27,479 nt of DNA from Dokdonella_A sp051958935 (GTDB lineage: Bacteria; Pseudomonadota; Gammaproteobacteria; Xanthomonadales; Rhodanobacteraceae): positions 1 to 27,479 of the forward strand of contig NZ_JBQCFP010000055.1 of the NCBI RefSeq assembly GCF_051958935.1, written 5' to 3'. Below, piece by piece: positions 15,349 through 23,395 of this stretch (position 1 is its first letter; every line of letters begins with the position of its first letter). Made by a program: the position numbers and the translations under genes. A model generated the notes under the pieces. It was not told the origin of the DNA. It made no database searches and worked only from the letters and a program-made list of their open reading frames with translations.

Positions 15349-15483
15349 GCGCATCGACGGCAGGAAGCGACCGTCGAGTGCAGGAGGGTCGGCGGCATCC
15401 GACCTGTCCGGCACCGGGCCGGGTGCCGCCGCGACCCGCAAGGACCCATGCGCGTGCCTGCACGTCTGCTAGGAGCGTGGACC

Positions 15484-15981
15484 ATGATCAGGGCAGATGC
15501 GGGCGGCACAGGCGGCGTGCACAGTCCACTCGAGTGGAGCACGTTGCGCCATGATCCCGCCTTGGTGGACGAACTGCGCCGGTCCAACCGTGAACTCCTG
15601 ATGAGCTATGCGGTCGCCCTGCACGCCGGGCGCCGCGGCTCCTTAGGAGCGGCGGCGCTCGCCAACGCGCGCTGCGCGCGCCAGTTGCATGACGTGCAGC
15701 GCACCGAGGCGTTGCGGCTCTATCCGACCATCGCGCGGCGCATGGCCGACGATCCGGAAGGCGCGGCCACGGTGACGTCACTGCGGCGCGAAGCGAATGC
15801 GCTCGCGCGGCACTTCCTGCGTCTCACGGAGGGCCTGTTCTCGCGCGCGCGGCCCGGCATGCCACCCGATTCGATCGTCGACGAGGCGCGCGCCGTGCTG
15901 CAGCGTTACCTCGACGAGAAGGAAACGCGCCTGTACCGGTTCTACGCACTGACCGCGCCTGCCGGGAGTGAGGTCACCTGA
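15484..15981 (+). CDS. Hemerythrin-like four-helix protein
   Basis: The product has 165 aa from the ATG at 15484, preceded by AGGAG with 8-nt spacing. The whole chain predicts as a helical bundle: 'VDELRRSNRELLMSYAVALH', 'RQLHDVQRTEALRLYPTIAR', 'LRREANALARHFLRLTEGLF' and 'VLQRYLDEKETRLYRFYALT'. The 'LHxxxRTExxxLYP' and 'EKETRLYxxY' patterns match hemerythrin HHE helices. The ligand set looks incomplete, however, with few His residues, so iron binding is doubtful. An Rsd/AlgQ-like helical bundle is the alternative. The stop lies 6 bp from the stop of the convergent amidohydrolase gene. Confidence 0.6.
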   Translation: MIRADAGGTGGVHSPLEWSTLRHDPALVDELRRSNRELLMSYAVALHAGRRGSLGAAALANARCARQLHDVQRTEALRLYPTIARRMADDPEGAATVTSLRREANALARHFLRLTEGLFSRARPGMPPDSIVDEARAVLQRYLDEKETRLYRFYALTAPAGSEVT

Positions 15982-15987
15982 AGCCGC

Positions 15988-17364
15988 TCATCGCGGCGCA
16001 CCCGCGACGACGTAGTCGGCGGCGATATCGTCGAGCATGCGACGCAGCGCGGTCGCGTCGTGCCAGCGTCCATCCACCATCACGCCGAGCGGATGGCGCA
16101 GCGTCGCGAGGTCTTCGAGCGGATTGTGCTCGGAAAGCACCAGGTCGGCGCGACGACCGATGTCGATCGTGCCCGACTGGACGGCCGTCGCATCTGCCCG
16201 CTGAAACAGCAGGCCAGGTGTTCGCGTGGCGGTGGCCAGCACCTGGTAGCGCGAGAGACCGGCTTGTTCGAGCGCGGCGAGGTCGTCGTGCAGCGACCAA
16301 CCCGGCACGAGACCAGGAATCGTCGGCGCGTCCGTGCCGGCGACCAGTGCGACGCCTGCATCGCTCATCGCCTTGACGAAGCGCCGCAGGAAGGCGAGGT
16401 TGTCGTCGAGGCTGCCGTGGCGGTCGTCGTAACCCGCATGGCGCCATGCGAGGCGGCGATCGGGGGAAAGGTAACGCACCTCGTCCGCGCGCAGGAATCG
16501 CTCGACCACCGCGGGCCTGCCCCACTGGCGCGCGATCGTCGCATACGTATTGATGTCCGCGGTCACGAACGCCTTGTTGCGCATGATCGCGTCGATCGCG
16601 CCCGGAATGCGCGTTTCGTCCGGAACCGGCTCGGTGCTTCCCGCCTTTGGCTGCAGCAGACAGGTATAAAGGAATTCTTCCGCGTGGGCGACCATGAGCT
16701 GGCCCGCGTCGAGCTGGCGTTCGACGCCGACCGCGGTGACGCCATGGCCGACAACCGGGAGGCCGCGGCGCCGGCCCTCGTCGACGAGCGCGTGGAACGC
16801 GGGCGGCGAGAGGTTGTTGTACACCTTGATGAATTCGTAGTTGTTGGTCTTGGCCAGGCGCACTATCTCGCGCGCTTCCTGCGCATTCGTCACCGTGAAG
16901 TGGCCGTAGCGCGGCGAGCCGTCGACGAGGAACGCGGCATGGATGTGCGGCCCGGGCTTGTCGCCGCGCTCGATCGCCGGGCGTACCTGGGCGAGGAACT
17001 CGTTCGACGCCTCGCCCATGTTCAGCACGGTCGTCACGCCGTTCGCGAGGTACAGGGCCATGTCGCGCGCACTGTCCGAATGCGTGTGCATGTCGGCAAG
17101 ACCCGGCGAAAGCCAGGCCGTACCGCGGCCGTCGATGACCGCGGCGCCGGCGGGCGGCTCGACACCTGCGCCGATCGCGATGATGCGATCGCCTCGTACC
17201 ACGACCGTCTGGTCGGTCAGCACGCGTTCGCGGTCCATCGGCACGACATTGACATGCACGAACGCGACGCCGCGCGGCGCGGGGGGCGCCGGCTGCGCGG
17301 CCAGCGCGTGCGACATCGATGCGGCGAAGAGCAGGGCAGGGAGGCGGCGCAGGCGATCGTTCAA
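15988..17364 (-). CDS. Exported metal-dependent amidohydrolase
   Basis: The product has 458 aa from a TTG start at 17364. An in-frame stop lies shortly upstream and no ATG or GTG occurs between. Starting at the next ATG (residue 17) would destroy the signal peptide 'RRLPALLFAASMSHALAAQ', so TTG is preferred. The amidohydrolase metal site is complete: His93 and His95 in 'LADMHTHSD', Lys180 in 'EFIKVYNN', His207 in 'VVGHGV', His227 in 'VAHAEE' and Asp345 in 'AGTDAP'. The beta-sandwich halves flank the barrel ('GTAWLSPG', 'GRRADLVLSEHNPLEDLATL'). It is likely a periplasmic imidazolonepropionase- or prolidase-like hydrolase; substrate unknown. Divergent from the SnoaL-like gene. Confidence 0.93.
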   Translation of the reverse strand: MNDRLRRLPALLFAASMSHALAAQPAPPAPRGVAFVHVNVVPMDRERVLTDQTVVVRGDRIIAIGAGVEPPAGAAVIDGRGTAWLSPGLADMHTHSDSARDMALYLANGVTTVLNMGEASNEFLAQVRPAIERGDKPGPHIHAAFLVDGSPRYGHFTVTNAQEAREIVRLAKTNNYEFIKVYNNLSPPAFHALVDEGRRRGLPVVGHGVTAVGVERQLDAGQLMVAHAEEFLYTCLLQPKAGSTEPVPDETRIPGAIDAIMRNKAFVTADINTYATIARQWGRPAVVERFLRADEVRYLSPDRRLAWRHAGYDDRHGSLDDNLAFLRRFVKAMSDAGVALVAGTDAPTIPGLVPGWSLHDDLAALEQAGLSRYQVLATATRTPGLLFQRADATAVQSGTIDIGRRADLVLSEHNPLEDLATLRHPLGVMVDGRWHDATALRRMLDDIAADYVVAGAPR

Positions 17365-17507
17365 GGCGAGTCCAGGCGATGGCGGAATGAACGATCCATT
17401 GGATGCGCGCAGCGCGGGCAGGGTTTAGCGCGATCGCGCACTCCTCGTCACGTGCGAACGGCGTCGCCGGCCTACACTGTAGTCCCGAACTGCAGGACGA
17501 GGTCACG

Positions 17508-17954
17508 ATGGTGCCGATACGATCGCTGTGGCCGTGCCTGCTCGTGGTCGGCGCGGTCGGCCATGCCACTGCGCGCGACGACGCTGCCGACACGCGCGAA
17601 CTGCTGCGCGTGGAGGCGGAACTCTGCCGGGCGTTCGAGCGAGGTGACGCGGCGACCGCGCGGCGGGACCTCGACGACACCTTCACGCTCACCGATTCGC
17701 ATGGCAGCGTCACGGGCCGTGCGCAGAACATCGACGAGATCGCGCGGCGCGAGCCTCGCTACGAGGTGTTCCGCAACCACGAGCAGAAGGTGCGTCTCTA
17801 CGGTGATGCCGCGATCGTCACCGGCATCACGACCGTCAAGGGCACCTCCGGCACGGACGCATTCGCCGCGGACTTCCAGTACACCGACACTTGGGTGCGG
17901 CGCGACGGACACTGGAAGCTTGCCGCGAGCCATGCAAGCCGCCTGCAGAAGTGA
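17508..17954 (+). CDS. Exported SnoaL-like (DUF4440/NTF2-fold) protein
   Basis: The product has 148 aa. The start at 17508 is preceded by GAGGT and gives the signal peptide 'MVPIRSLWPCLLVVGAVGHA'. The mature part follows the DUF4440 plan: 'LLRVEAELCRAFERGDAATA', 'LDDTFTLTDSHGSVTGRAQN', 'RLYGDAAIVTGITTVKGTSG' and the closing 'YTDTWVRRDGHWKLAASHAS'. Proteins of this cone-like fold bind small molecules or isomerise them; the ligand here is unknown. TACACT at about 17472-17477 could be a -10 box. It is convergent with the DUF1428 gene (23 bp between stops). Confidence 0.88.
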   Translation: MVPIRSLWPCLLVVGAVGHATARDDAADTRELLRVEAELCRAFERGDAATARRDLDDTFTLTDSHGSVTGRAQNIDEIARREPRYEVFRNHEQKVRLYGDAAIVTGITTVKGTSGTDAFAADFQYTDTWVRRDGHWKLAASHASRLQK

Positions 17955-17977
17955 GCCGCCGCGCCGCGAGCATCTCG

Positions 17978-18331
17978 TCAGAGTTCGATCATCGGCTTGA
18001 AACCGCCCCAGAACATGCGTTTGGCGTCGAACGGCATCGTCTTCGGATCCATCGCGAGGCGCGGATCGGTCATCACCTTCTTGTTCACGCGATCGCGTTC
18101 GCGCCGCGAGGCATAGACGATCCACGAGAACACGACGACTTCGTCGGGCTTGAGCTTGACGGCCTGCGGAAACGAGGTGACCTTGCCCGGCTGGACGTCG
18201 TCGCCGACGCATTCGATGTAGTGCAGGGCGCCGTGCTCGCGCCAGATCCTGCCGGCCTTGCGTGCAAGGCGCCGGTATTGGGCGAGCTTGCTCCTCGGTA
18301 CCGGCACGACGAAACCGTCGATGTAGCTCAT
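17978..18331 (-). CDS. DUF1428-family protein
   Basis: The product has 117 aa. The start at 18331 (GGAG 7 nt upstream) gives the family N-terminus 'MSYIDGFVVPVPRSKLAQYR'. 'VVVFSWIVYASRRERDRVNK' and the ending 'PFDAKRMFWGGFKPMIEL' are also typical. The family adopts a ferredoxin-like dimeric alpha/beta-barrel fold and has no established activity. A longer in-frame extension to 18439 has no signal for translation. It is divergent from the MAPEG gene. Confidence 0.93.
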   Translation of the reverse strand: MSYIDGFVVPVPRSKLAQYRRLARKAGRIWREHGALHYIECVGDDVQPGKVTSFPQAVKLKPDEVVVFSWIVYASRRERDRVNKKVMTDPRLAMDPKTMPFDAKRMFWGGFKPMIEL

Positions 18332-18433
18332 GGGTGGGCTCCGATGGCGCGGCAGGGTCGCCGCATCCGATACGACGAAACACAGGCGCGCGGATCGACA
18401 CATCGTCCGCCCGCGGGCCATTAAGATGCGCAT

Positions 18434-18463
18434 GGGCACCGAGTGGGGAAGCCACCGGTGCCC
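18434..18463 (+). promoter_or_regulatory. Stable stem-loop in the leader of the MAPEG gene
   Basis: GGGCACCG (18434-18441) pairs with CGGTGCCC (18456-18463). After one bulged A, GTGG pairs with CCAC, leaving a 5-nt GGAAG loop. The stem is 12 bp in total, 43 nt ahead of the ATG at 18507. An alternative fold can pair GGGG of the loop side with CCCC at 18476-18479. It matches no riboswitch I know, so a role in regulation is conjecture. Confidence 0.4.
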
Positions 18464-18506
18464 GCGTTCTGCGGACCCCTCTCAACCCTGGCACGGAGAC
18501 ACGACG

Positions 18507-18896
18507 ATGTCGATCGAACTCGAGATACTGGCCTGGTCCATCCTGCTCGGCCTCGTCCACATCCTGCTCGCGGCGACGCTGTCGACGGCGCAGCGCGGAG
18601 TGCTCTGGAATGCAGGTCCACGCGACGGCGTGTCCGCGCCGCTGACCGGACTCGCCGGGCGTCTCGATCGCGCGTCGCGCAATTTCCTCGAAACGTACGT
18701 GTTCTTCGCCGCCGCCGTGCTCGCGCTTGCCGTCCTGCACCGGGGCGACGACCATACGGCGCTGGGTGCGCAGATCTGGTTCTGGGCGCGCGTCGCGTAC
18801 CTGCCGACCTATGCCGCCGGCATCCCGTTCCTGCGCACCGCGATATGGGCCATGTCGCTGGTCGGCCTGCTCATGCTCGTGTTCGCGCTGTTCTGA
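18507..18896 (+). CDS. MAPEG-family membrane protein
   Basis: The product has 129 aa and four predicted membrane helices: 'LEILAWSILLGLVHILLAAT', 'NFLETYVFFAAAVLALAVLH', 'IWFWARVAYLPTYAAGIPFL' and 'AIWAMSLVGLLMLVFALF'. The 'WNAGPRDG' loop, 'RASRNFLETYVFFA' and 'RVAYLPTYAAGIPFLRT' are family hallmarks, the latter including the Arg and Tyr used in the glutathione-binding members. GGAG lies 9 nt before the ATG. Activity unknown; bacterial members are often called MAPEG-type glutathione transferases on fold alone. Its leader carries a strong stem-loop. The stop is 13 bp from the stop of the EamA gene. Confidence 0.93.
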   Translation: MSIELEILAWSILLGLVHILLAATLSTAQRGVLWNAGPRDGVSAPLTGLAGRLDRASRNFLETYVFFAAAVLALAVLHRGDDHTALGAQIWFWARVAYLPTYAAGIPFLRTAIWAMSLVGLLMLVFALF

Positions 18897-18909
18897 GCGC
18901 GCTCGCGCC

Positions 18910-19887
18910 TCAGTCGGCGCGGTGTGCCTCGGAGGTGCCGAGCACGTCCGGATGGGCTATCCGCCCGGGCCCCTGCAGCAGCGGATGCACGAACACAGCG
19001 CCGAGGATGATCGCGGCTCCGCAGTAGAACGTCGGCGTGAGTTCGCGCTGCTCGCCGAGCAGGATCGCCGCGAGCACGATCGCGTAGACCGGCTCGAGGT
19101 TCGTCGCGAGCTGGGCGGCGAACGCGCTCATGTGGCGCAGCGCGACCAGCGCCAGCGTGAACGGCAGCAGGGTGCAGGCGAGCGAGAGCACGAGCAGGAG
19201 GACCGCATCGCGGGCGCCCGGCAGCGTCAACGGATCGCCTGCGAGCACCGGCAGCACGTACGGCAGCACGGGTGCGAGCACGGTCAGCGCGAGCACGCCG
19301 GCGCCGAGTTCGAGAGCGGTCACCGCGAGCGCGTCGGCGTGTTCGACGAGGCGCTTGTTGAGCGAACCGAACAGCGCGACGAACAGCGCCGACACGGCGC
19401 CGATCGCGATGCCCAGGCGCATCGAGCCCGGCACGCCGCCGACCACGAGCGCGACGCCGGGCAGCACCGCGACGCCGAGCAGCAACTCGCGCAGCGAAAA
19501 CCTGCGCCCGGCGAGCTTCGGCTCGACCAGCGCCGTGAACGGTGTCGCCAGTGCGATGCAGGTCGCGCCGACGGACGCATTGGCGAGCTTGATCGAGCCG
19601 TAGAACGTGAGCCAGTGCAACGCGACCAGCACGCCGACGCCGGCATAGGCGGCGAGCAGTCGTGGCGACAACGCGCGCAGGCCGCGCCATACGCGCGGCA
19701 GCAGCGCGAGCGCGGCGACCACCACGAGCATGCGCCACCAGACGAGGCCGAGCGCACCGAGCGTGATGAGCTTGCCGAGGATCGCGGTGAAGCCCCACAA
19801 CAGCACGCAGAAGTGGATCTGCAACTGCGCCTTGGTCGACGGAGACAGGCTGGTCACGTCTTGGGACAATACTGGAGGGAGTCGCAT
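18910..19887 (-). CDS. EamA-family (DMT superfamily) transporter
   Basis: The product has 325 aa if started at 19887; a start at 19920 would add 11 residues, and neither has a clear ribosome-binding site. Ten hydrophobic helices in two EamA repeats are visible, from 'LQIHFCVLLWGFTAILGKLI' to 'FYCGAAIILGAVFVHPLL'. 'ANASVGATCIALATPFTALV' and 'MSAFAAQLATNLEPVYAIVL' are the equivalent helices of the two repeats, the latter with the typical 'NLEPVYA' motif. An inner-membrane exporter of amino acids or metabolites is likely. It is divergent from a class IV aminotransferase, with starts less than 50 bp apart, so both share one promoter region. Confidence 0.93.
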   Translation of the reverse strand: MRLPPVLSQDVTSLSPSTKAQLQIHFCVLLWGFTAILGKLITLGALGLVWWRMLVVVAALALLPRVWRGLRALSPRLLAAYAGVGVLVALHWLTFYGSIKLANASVGATCIALATPFTALVEPKLAGRRFSLRELLLGVAVLPGVALVVGGVPGSMRLGIAIGAVSALFVALFGSLNKRLVEHADALAVTALELGAGVLALTVLAPVLPYVLPVLAGDPLTLPGARDAVLLLVLSLACTLLPFTLALVALRHMSAFAAQLATNLEPVYAIVLAAILLGEQRELTPTFYCGAAIILGAVFVHPLLQGPGRIAHPDVLGTSEAHRAD

Positions 19888-19935
19888 CTTAGGGCCTGTC
19901 GTGGCAGCGTCAACCGTCATTCGCGCGGGAGCGGC

Positions 19936-20736
19936 ATGAGCATGCGCATGGAACTCAACGGGCGGCCCGTCGATGTCGATGGCCTGCGTTCGCTGGCCCT
20001 CGTCAATTACGGCCACTTCAGCTCGATGCAGGTGTTGGACGGCGGCGTGCGCGGCCTCGACCTGCACCTCGATCGGTTGCGGCACGCGACGCGCGAGCTG
20101 TTCGGGGCCGATCTCGACCTCGACGCGACGCGTGCCTGGATGCGCCAGGCGGTCGCGGCTACGCGTGGTGCGTCGTCGCTGCGCGTGACCGTGTTCTCGC
20201 GCGCGCTCGACCGCGATCTGCTGCTGCGGCCGGCCTCTCCGGATGTGCTCGTCGCGACTTCTCCGGCGCGCGCGCTCGAGCGGCGGCCGCTGCGCGTGCG
20301 CAGCGTGCACTACCAGCGCGAGGCGCCGCACATCAAGCACGTCGGCACGTTCGGCCTGTACCACCAGAAGCGGCTCGCGCAGGCCGCCGGATACGACGAT
20401 GCGTTGTTCGTCGATGCACGCGGCGCGATCGCGGAAGGATCCATCTGGAACGTCGGCTTCTTCGACGGCGAGCGCATCGTCTGGCCGGATGCGCCCGCGC
20501 TGGCCGGCGTATCGATGCAACTGCTGCAGGACGGCCTGCGCCGGCGCGGCGTGCCGATGGCCGTGCGCGGCGTCGCGCTCGCCGACATCGCCGCCTTCCG
20601 CTCCGCATTCTTCACCAACACGTCGTGCGCGATGATGCCGATCGCACGCATCGACGAAACCGCGTTCGCAGTCGATGGGGACCTCGACGCGTTGCTCGAC
20701 GCATGCATGGCGATGCATCCGTGGCAGCCCATCTGA
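19936..20736 (+). CDS. Class IV aminotransferase family protein (short form)
   Basis: The product has 266 aa from the ATG at 19936, with GGGAG 4-5 nt upstream. Two further ATGs follow at 19942 and 19948. The fold-type IV pattern is present but divergent: 'LVNYGHFSSMQVLDGGVRGL', 'HIKHVGTFGLYHQKRLAQAA', 'GYDDALFVDARGAIAEGSIW' and 'FRSAFFTNTSCAMMPIARID'. The Lys in 'HIKH' is the best candidate for the PLP-binding residue. It is shorter than branched-chain transaminases and nearer in size to aminodeoxychorismate lyase (PabC), but I cannot choose between them. It is clearly different from the other class IV enzyme at 6715-7641. Divergent from the EamA gene; a metabolic link is possible. Confidence 0.85.
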   Translation: MSMRMELNGRPVDVDGLRSLALVNYGHFSSMQVLDGGVRGLDLHLDRLRHATRELFGADLDLDATRAWMRQAVAATRGASSLRVTVFSRALDRDLLLRPASPDVLVATSPARALERRPLRVRSVHYQREAPHIKHVGTFGLYHQKRLAQAAGYDDALFVDARGAIAEGSIWNVGFFDGERIVWPDAPALAGVSMQLLQDGLRRRGVPMAVRGVALADIAAFRSAFFTNTSCAMMPIARIDETAFAVDGDLDALLDACMAMHPWQPI

Positions 20737-20799
20737 ATGCGGGAACGATCGTCGCCGGATACGGTCCACAAGCGCCGGGCACCACGACGGAAAAACGGC

Positions 20800-21816
20800 A
20801 TGACGATGCGACGGGCGACGGCGGCGGGAGCGATGGTGCTGGCGATGATGCATGCAGGTGCTGCCGCCGGATCCGATCCGCCGGCCACCGATACGGCGCC
20901 CGGCTCACCGGTGGTGTTCGCACCCGCCACGATCTCCGGCCCCGCGCATGATTCGGCGCCCGCGTTTTCGCCGGATGGCACCAGCGTCTACTTCACGCGC
21001 AGCAACGCCGCGCAATCGACGATCTTCGTCTCGCGCCGGCGCGGCGAGCGCTGGTCCGAGCCGCAGGTGGCGCCGTTCTCGGGCGAATGGAACGACATGG
21101 AGCCCGCGTTCGCACCGGACGGTTCGTGGCTCGTGTTCGTCTCGAACCGGCCCGCTGCCGCAGGCGGCGCGCCGATCGAGGCGACCTACAATGGCGGCGT
21201 GCAGAAGGGCGGCAATCTGTGGCGCGTCGAACGCAAGGGCGGCGGCTGGAGCGAGCCGGTGCGACTGCCGGATGCGGTCAATCCGAACCCGTCGACGTTC
21301 GCGCCGAGCGTCGCGGCCGACGGCAGCCTCTGGTTCATGACCACTGACGCGACGAGCGGCAGGTTCCGCCTCTATCGCGCACCGTTTCGCGACGGCCGAT
21401 ACCACGCCGCCGAGCCGTTGCCCTTCAGCGACGGCGGCACGACCGACGTCGATCCCGCGGTGGCCCCGGACGAATCGTTCGTCGTGTTCGGCTCGGGCCG
21501 CCGGCCGAATGTCGGCATCGACCTCTTCATCGCATTCCGCGACGGCGACGGCTGGAAGGAACCGGTCTGGCTCGGCGAGCGGATCAACAGCAGCGGTTCC
21601 GACGCGGAGCCGCGCCTCGGCCCCGACCATGCGACCGTGTACTTCAGCAGCGAACGCGTCGTGCCGGTCGCCTTCCCTCGCTCGCGCGCACAGGCGCAAA
21701 CCGACACCGCACGCATGCTCGCCTGGGACGACGGCAACTACAACATCTGGTCGGTGTCGCTGCAGCCCTGGCTTTCATCCGCCAAGTCGTCGGCACCGCC
21801 GCGCTCACAGCCGTGA
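20800..21816 (+). CDS. Exported TolB-like (PD40) beta-propeller protein
   Basis: The product has 338 aa when started at 20800, which places the signal peptide 'TAAGAMVLAMMHAGAAAG' at the N-terminus; longer in-frame starts would put a charged leader ahead. PD40/WD40-like blades are visible: 'DSAPAFSPDGTSVYFTRS', 'DMEPAFAPDGSWLVFVSNR', 'FAPSVAADGSLWFMTT', 'VDPAVAPDESFVVFGSG' and 'DAEPRLGPDHATVYFSSE'. The ligand or partner is not known. Weak ribosome-binding site. Follows the aminotransferase by 63 bp on the same strand. Its stop overlaps the convergent DUF72 gene by 12 bp. Confidence 0.9.
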   Translation: MTMRRATAAGAMVLAMMHAGAAAGSDPPATDTAPGSPVVFAPATISGPAHDSAPAFSPDGTSVYFTRSNAAQSTIFVSRRRGERWSEPQVAPFSGEWNDMEPAFAPDGSWLVFVSNRPAAAGGAPIEATYNGGVQKGGNLWRVERKGGGWSEPVRLPDAVNPNPSTFAPSVAADGSLWFMTTDATSGRFRLYRAPFRDGRYHAAEPLPFSDGGTTDVDPAVAPDESFVVFGSGRRPNVGIDLFIAFRDGDGWKEPVWLGERINSSGSDAEPRLGPDHATVYFSSERVVPVAFPRSRAQAQTDTARMLAWDDGNYNIWSVSLQPWLSSAKSSAPPRSQP

Positions 21817-22632
21817 CAGCAGGGCCGTCGCCGCGGCGGGATTGCGCTCCTTGGCCGCGCTGATGAAATAGATGAACACGTCGCGAGCGCCGGCATCTCG
21901 TGGCGCCTCGATGCGCGGCAGATCGGCCGGGTCGCGACCCGCGGCCCAGGTGCGTGCGCGCCCGGCCCAGGCGTCGAGTGCGGCGCCCGCATAGCCGGTC
22001 GCATTCCCGCTTTCGGTGCGCATCAGGCGCGCGTAGACGAACTCGCCGGTGACGTCGGCAAATGAAGGGAATTTCGGCGAATCGGTGAACACGGTCGCGA
22101 TGCGGCGCTCGCGCGCGAGCGCGAGGTATTGCGCGCAATCGAACGACGCATGGCGCACCTCGAGCACGTGGCGCAGCGGCCGGCCGTCGAGTTCGTGCGG
22201 CAGCAGGTCGAGGAACGCCGCGAAGTCGTCGTGCTCGAACGCCTTCGCCGGCGTGAACTGCCAGTTGATCGGGCCGAGGCGGTCGCCGAGTTCGGCGAGG
22301 CCGCCGCGGACGAACGCATCGATGGTCTTGCCCGCATCGGCGAGCACGCGTCGGTCCGTACTGAAGCGCGGCGCCTTCAGCGAGAAGACGAAACCGTCGG
22401 GCGTTTCGCTGCGCCACTTCGCGTAGGTGGCCGGCTTCTGCGCGCCGTAGTAGGTGCCGTTGATCTCGATCGAGCTGACGTGCCGGCTCGCATACTCGAG
22501 CTCGCGTCGCTGCACGAGGCCCGCCGGGTAGAAGTTGTCGCGCCAGGGCGCATAGGTCCAGCCGCCGATGCCGACGCGAATGGAGGTGGTCGCCGGCGCG
22601 CGCGCGAAGAGGTCTGAGGAGGTCGCATTCAT
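21805..22632 (-). CDS. DUF72-family protein (YecE-like TIM barrel)
   Basis: The product has 275 aa. It opens with 'RVGIGGWTYAPWRDNFYPAG', the family's start, followed by 'LEYASRHVSSIEINGTYYGA' and 'WRSETPDGFVFSLKAPRF'. 'LGPINWQFTPAKAFEHDDFA', 'HVLEVRHASFD' and the closing 'RDVFIYFISAAKERNPAAA' also match. The family has a TIM-barrel fold and no settled function. The start at 22632 is chosen because the family N-terminus follows within 20 residues, although the ribosome-binding site is poor. Its 3' end overlaps the PD40 gene, and it is divergent from the Pr6Pr gene (76 bp). Confidence 0.95.
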   Translation of the reverse strand: MNATSSDLFARAPATTSIRVGIGGWTYAPWRDNFYPAGLVQRRELEYASRHVSSIEINGTYYGAQKPATYAKWRSETPDGFVFSLKAPRFSTDRRVLADAGKTIDAFVRGGLAELGDRLGPINWQFTPAKAFEHDDFAAFLDLLPHELDGRPLRHVLEVRHASFDCAQYLALARERRIATVFTDSPKFPSFADVTGEFVYARLMRTESGNATGYAGAALDAWAGRARTWAAGRDPADLPRIEAPRDAGARDVFIYFISAAKERNPAAATALLSRL

Positions 22633-22708
22633 CGCATCGTGATCGTCGTCGAGGGCGCCGCTATGATGGCAGCGCAGGCGAGCCGATGCCACGCCAGCAG
22701 GTGAACCG

Positions 22709-23395
22709 ATGCCATCCGCAGGACGCAGCCTTGCACTCGTGATCGCGGTCGTCGCCACGTCCGCGCTGCTGCTGCAGTACGCGCTGCTGATCGCTGTCGC
22801 CTGGGACGGCGTCGGGCCGTGGTTCGGCACGCTGCGCTACTTCAGCTTCTTCACGATCCTCACCAACCTCGCCGTCGCACTCGCGGCGAGCGCGGCATGG
22901 CGGGACGGCGATGCGCCGTGGCAGCGCTTCTTCCGGAGCGCGCGCGTGCAGGGCGGTACCGCGCTTTCGATCGCGATCGTCTGCGCGATCTATCATTTCC
23001 TGCTCGCATCGACCTGGTCGCCACGTGGCCTGCAGCGCGTCGCCGATCTCGCCTTGCACTACGTCGTGCCCGCGCTGTTCGTCGGCTGGTGGCTCGCCTG
23101 CGTGCCGCACGGGCGGCTCGGTTGGACGGATCCGCTGCGCATGCTGCCGTTCCCCGCGGCGTTCCTTGCCTGGAGCCTCGTGCGCGGCGCGTGGCTGCAC
23201 GAGTACCCCTATCCCTTCATCGACGTCGACGCACTCGGGTATGCGGTCGTGCTGCGTAACGCGGGCGTGATCGCACTGCTGTTCGTCGCCGCAGGCCTGT
23301 TCCTGGTCGCGTTCGACCGTCGTGTCGCGCGCACGGCTGCAGCGGCGCCGCCGGTGCGGCAAGATCGCGGTTCCGAGGACGATGCGACCCGCTGA
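22709..23395 (+). CDS. Pr6Pr-family integral membrane protein
   Basis: The product has 228 aa with six predicted membrane helices, the number that gives the Pr6Pr (six-membrane-segment) family its name. Family-like stretches are 'YFSFFTILTNLAVALAAS', 'IAIVCAIYHFLLASTW', 'LHYVVPALFVGWWLACVPHG', 'MLPFPAAFLAWSLVRGA' and 'YPYPFIDVDALGY'. The His residues in the helix after 'LAL' and the W-rich segment are conserved in the family as I know it; function is unknown. AGGTG precedes the ATG. Its stop overlaps the ndh start (TGATG), so the two are translated together, an association worth noting. Confidence 0.9.
   Translation: MPSAGRSLALVIAVVATSALLLQYALLIAVAWDGVGPWFGTLRYFSFFTILTNLAVALAASAAWRDGDAPWQRFFRSARVQGGTALSIAIVCAIYHFLLASTWSPRGLQRVADLALHYVVPALFVGWWLACVPHGRLGWTDPLRMLPFPAAFLAWSLVRGAWLHEYPYPFIDVDALGYAVVLRNAGVIALLFVAAGLFLVAFDRRVARTAAAAPPVRQDRGSEDDATR

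Larger units (their letters stand above)
15084..15483. other. 400-bp intergenic region with several inverted repeats
   Basis: No gene can be supported. Structures seen: GTTAGC-N3-GCTAAC at 15207-15221 in an operator-like arrangement; the 10-bp palindrome TGCACGTGCA at 15301-15310; a perfect 9-bp stem AGCGTCCGC/GCGGACGCT with a 5-nt CTGAA loop at 15326-15348; and a CGGCACC/GGTGCCG stem near 15409-15430. An in-frame ATG at 15310 could extend the next gene but has poor spacing to its ribosome-binding site. Confidence 0.45.

Noticed and set aside
18434..18480. Known riboswitch in the MAPEG leader
   Set aside because: Compared from memory with TPP, cobalamin, SAM, fluoride, guanidine and c-di-GMP types; the conserved cores are not there. 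Kept only as an unassigned stem-loop.
18727..19935. Extended upstream part of the open frame that contains the 19936 aminotransferase
   Set aside because: It runs antisense through the EamA gene with Arg/Gln-rich composition. The family N-terminus and ribosome-binding site are at 19936.
18910..20853. Extended upstream part of the EamA frame
   Set aside because: The extra ~310 codons are antisense to the aminotransferase and contain no membrane helices.
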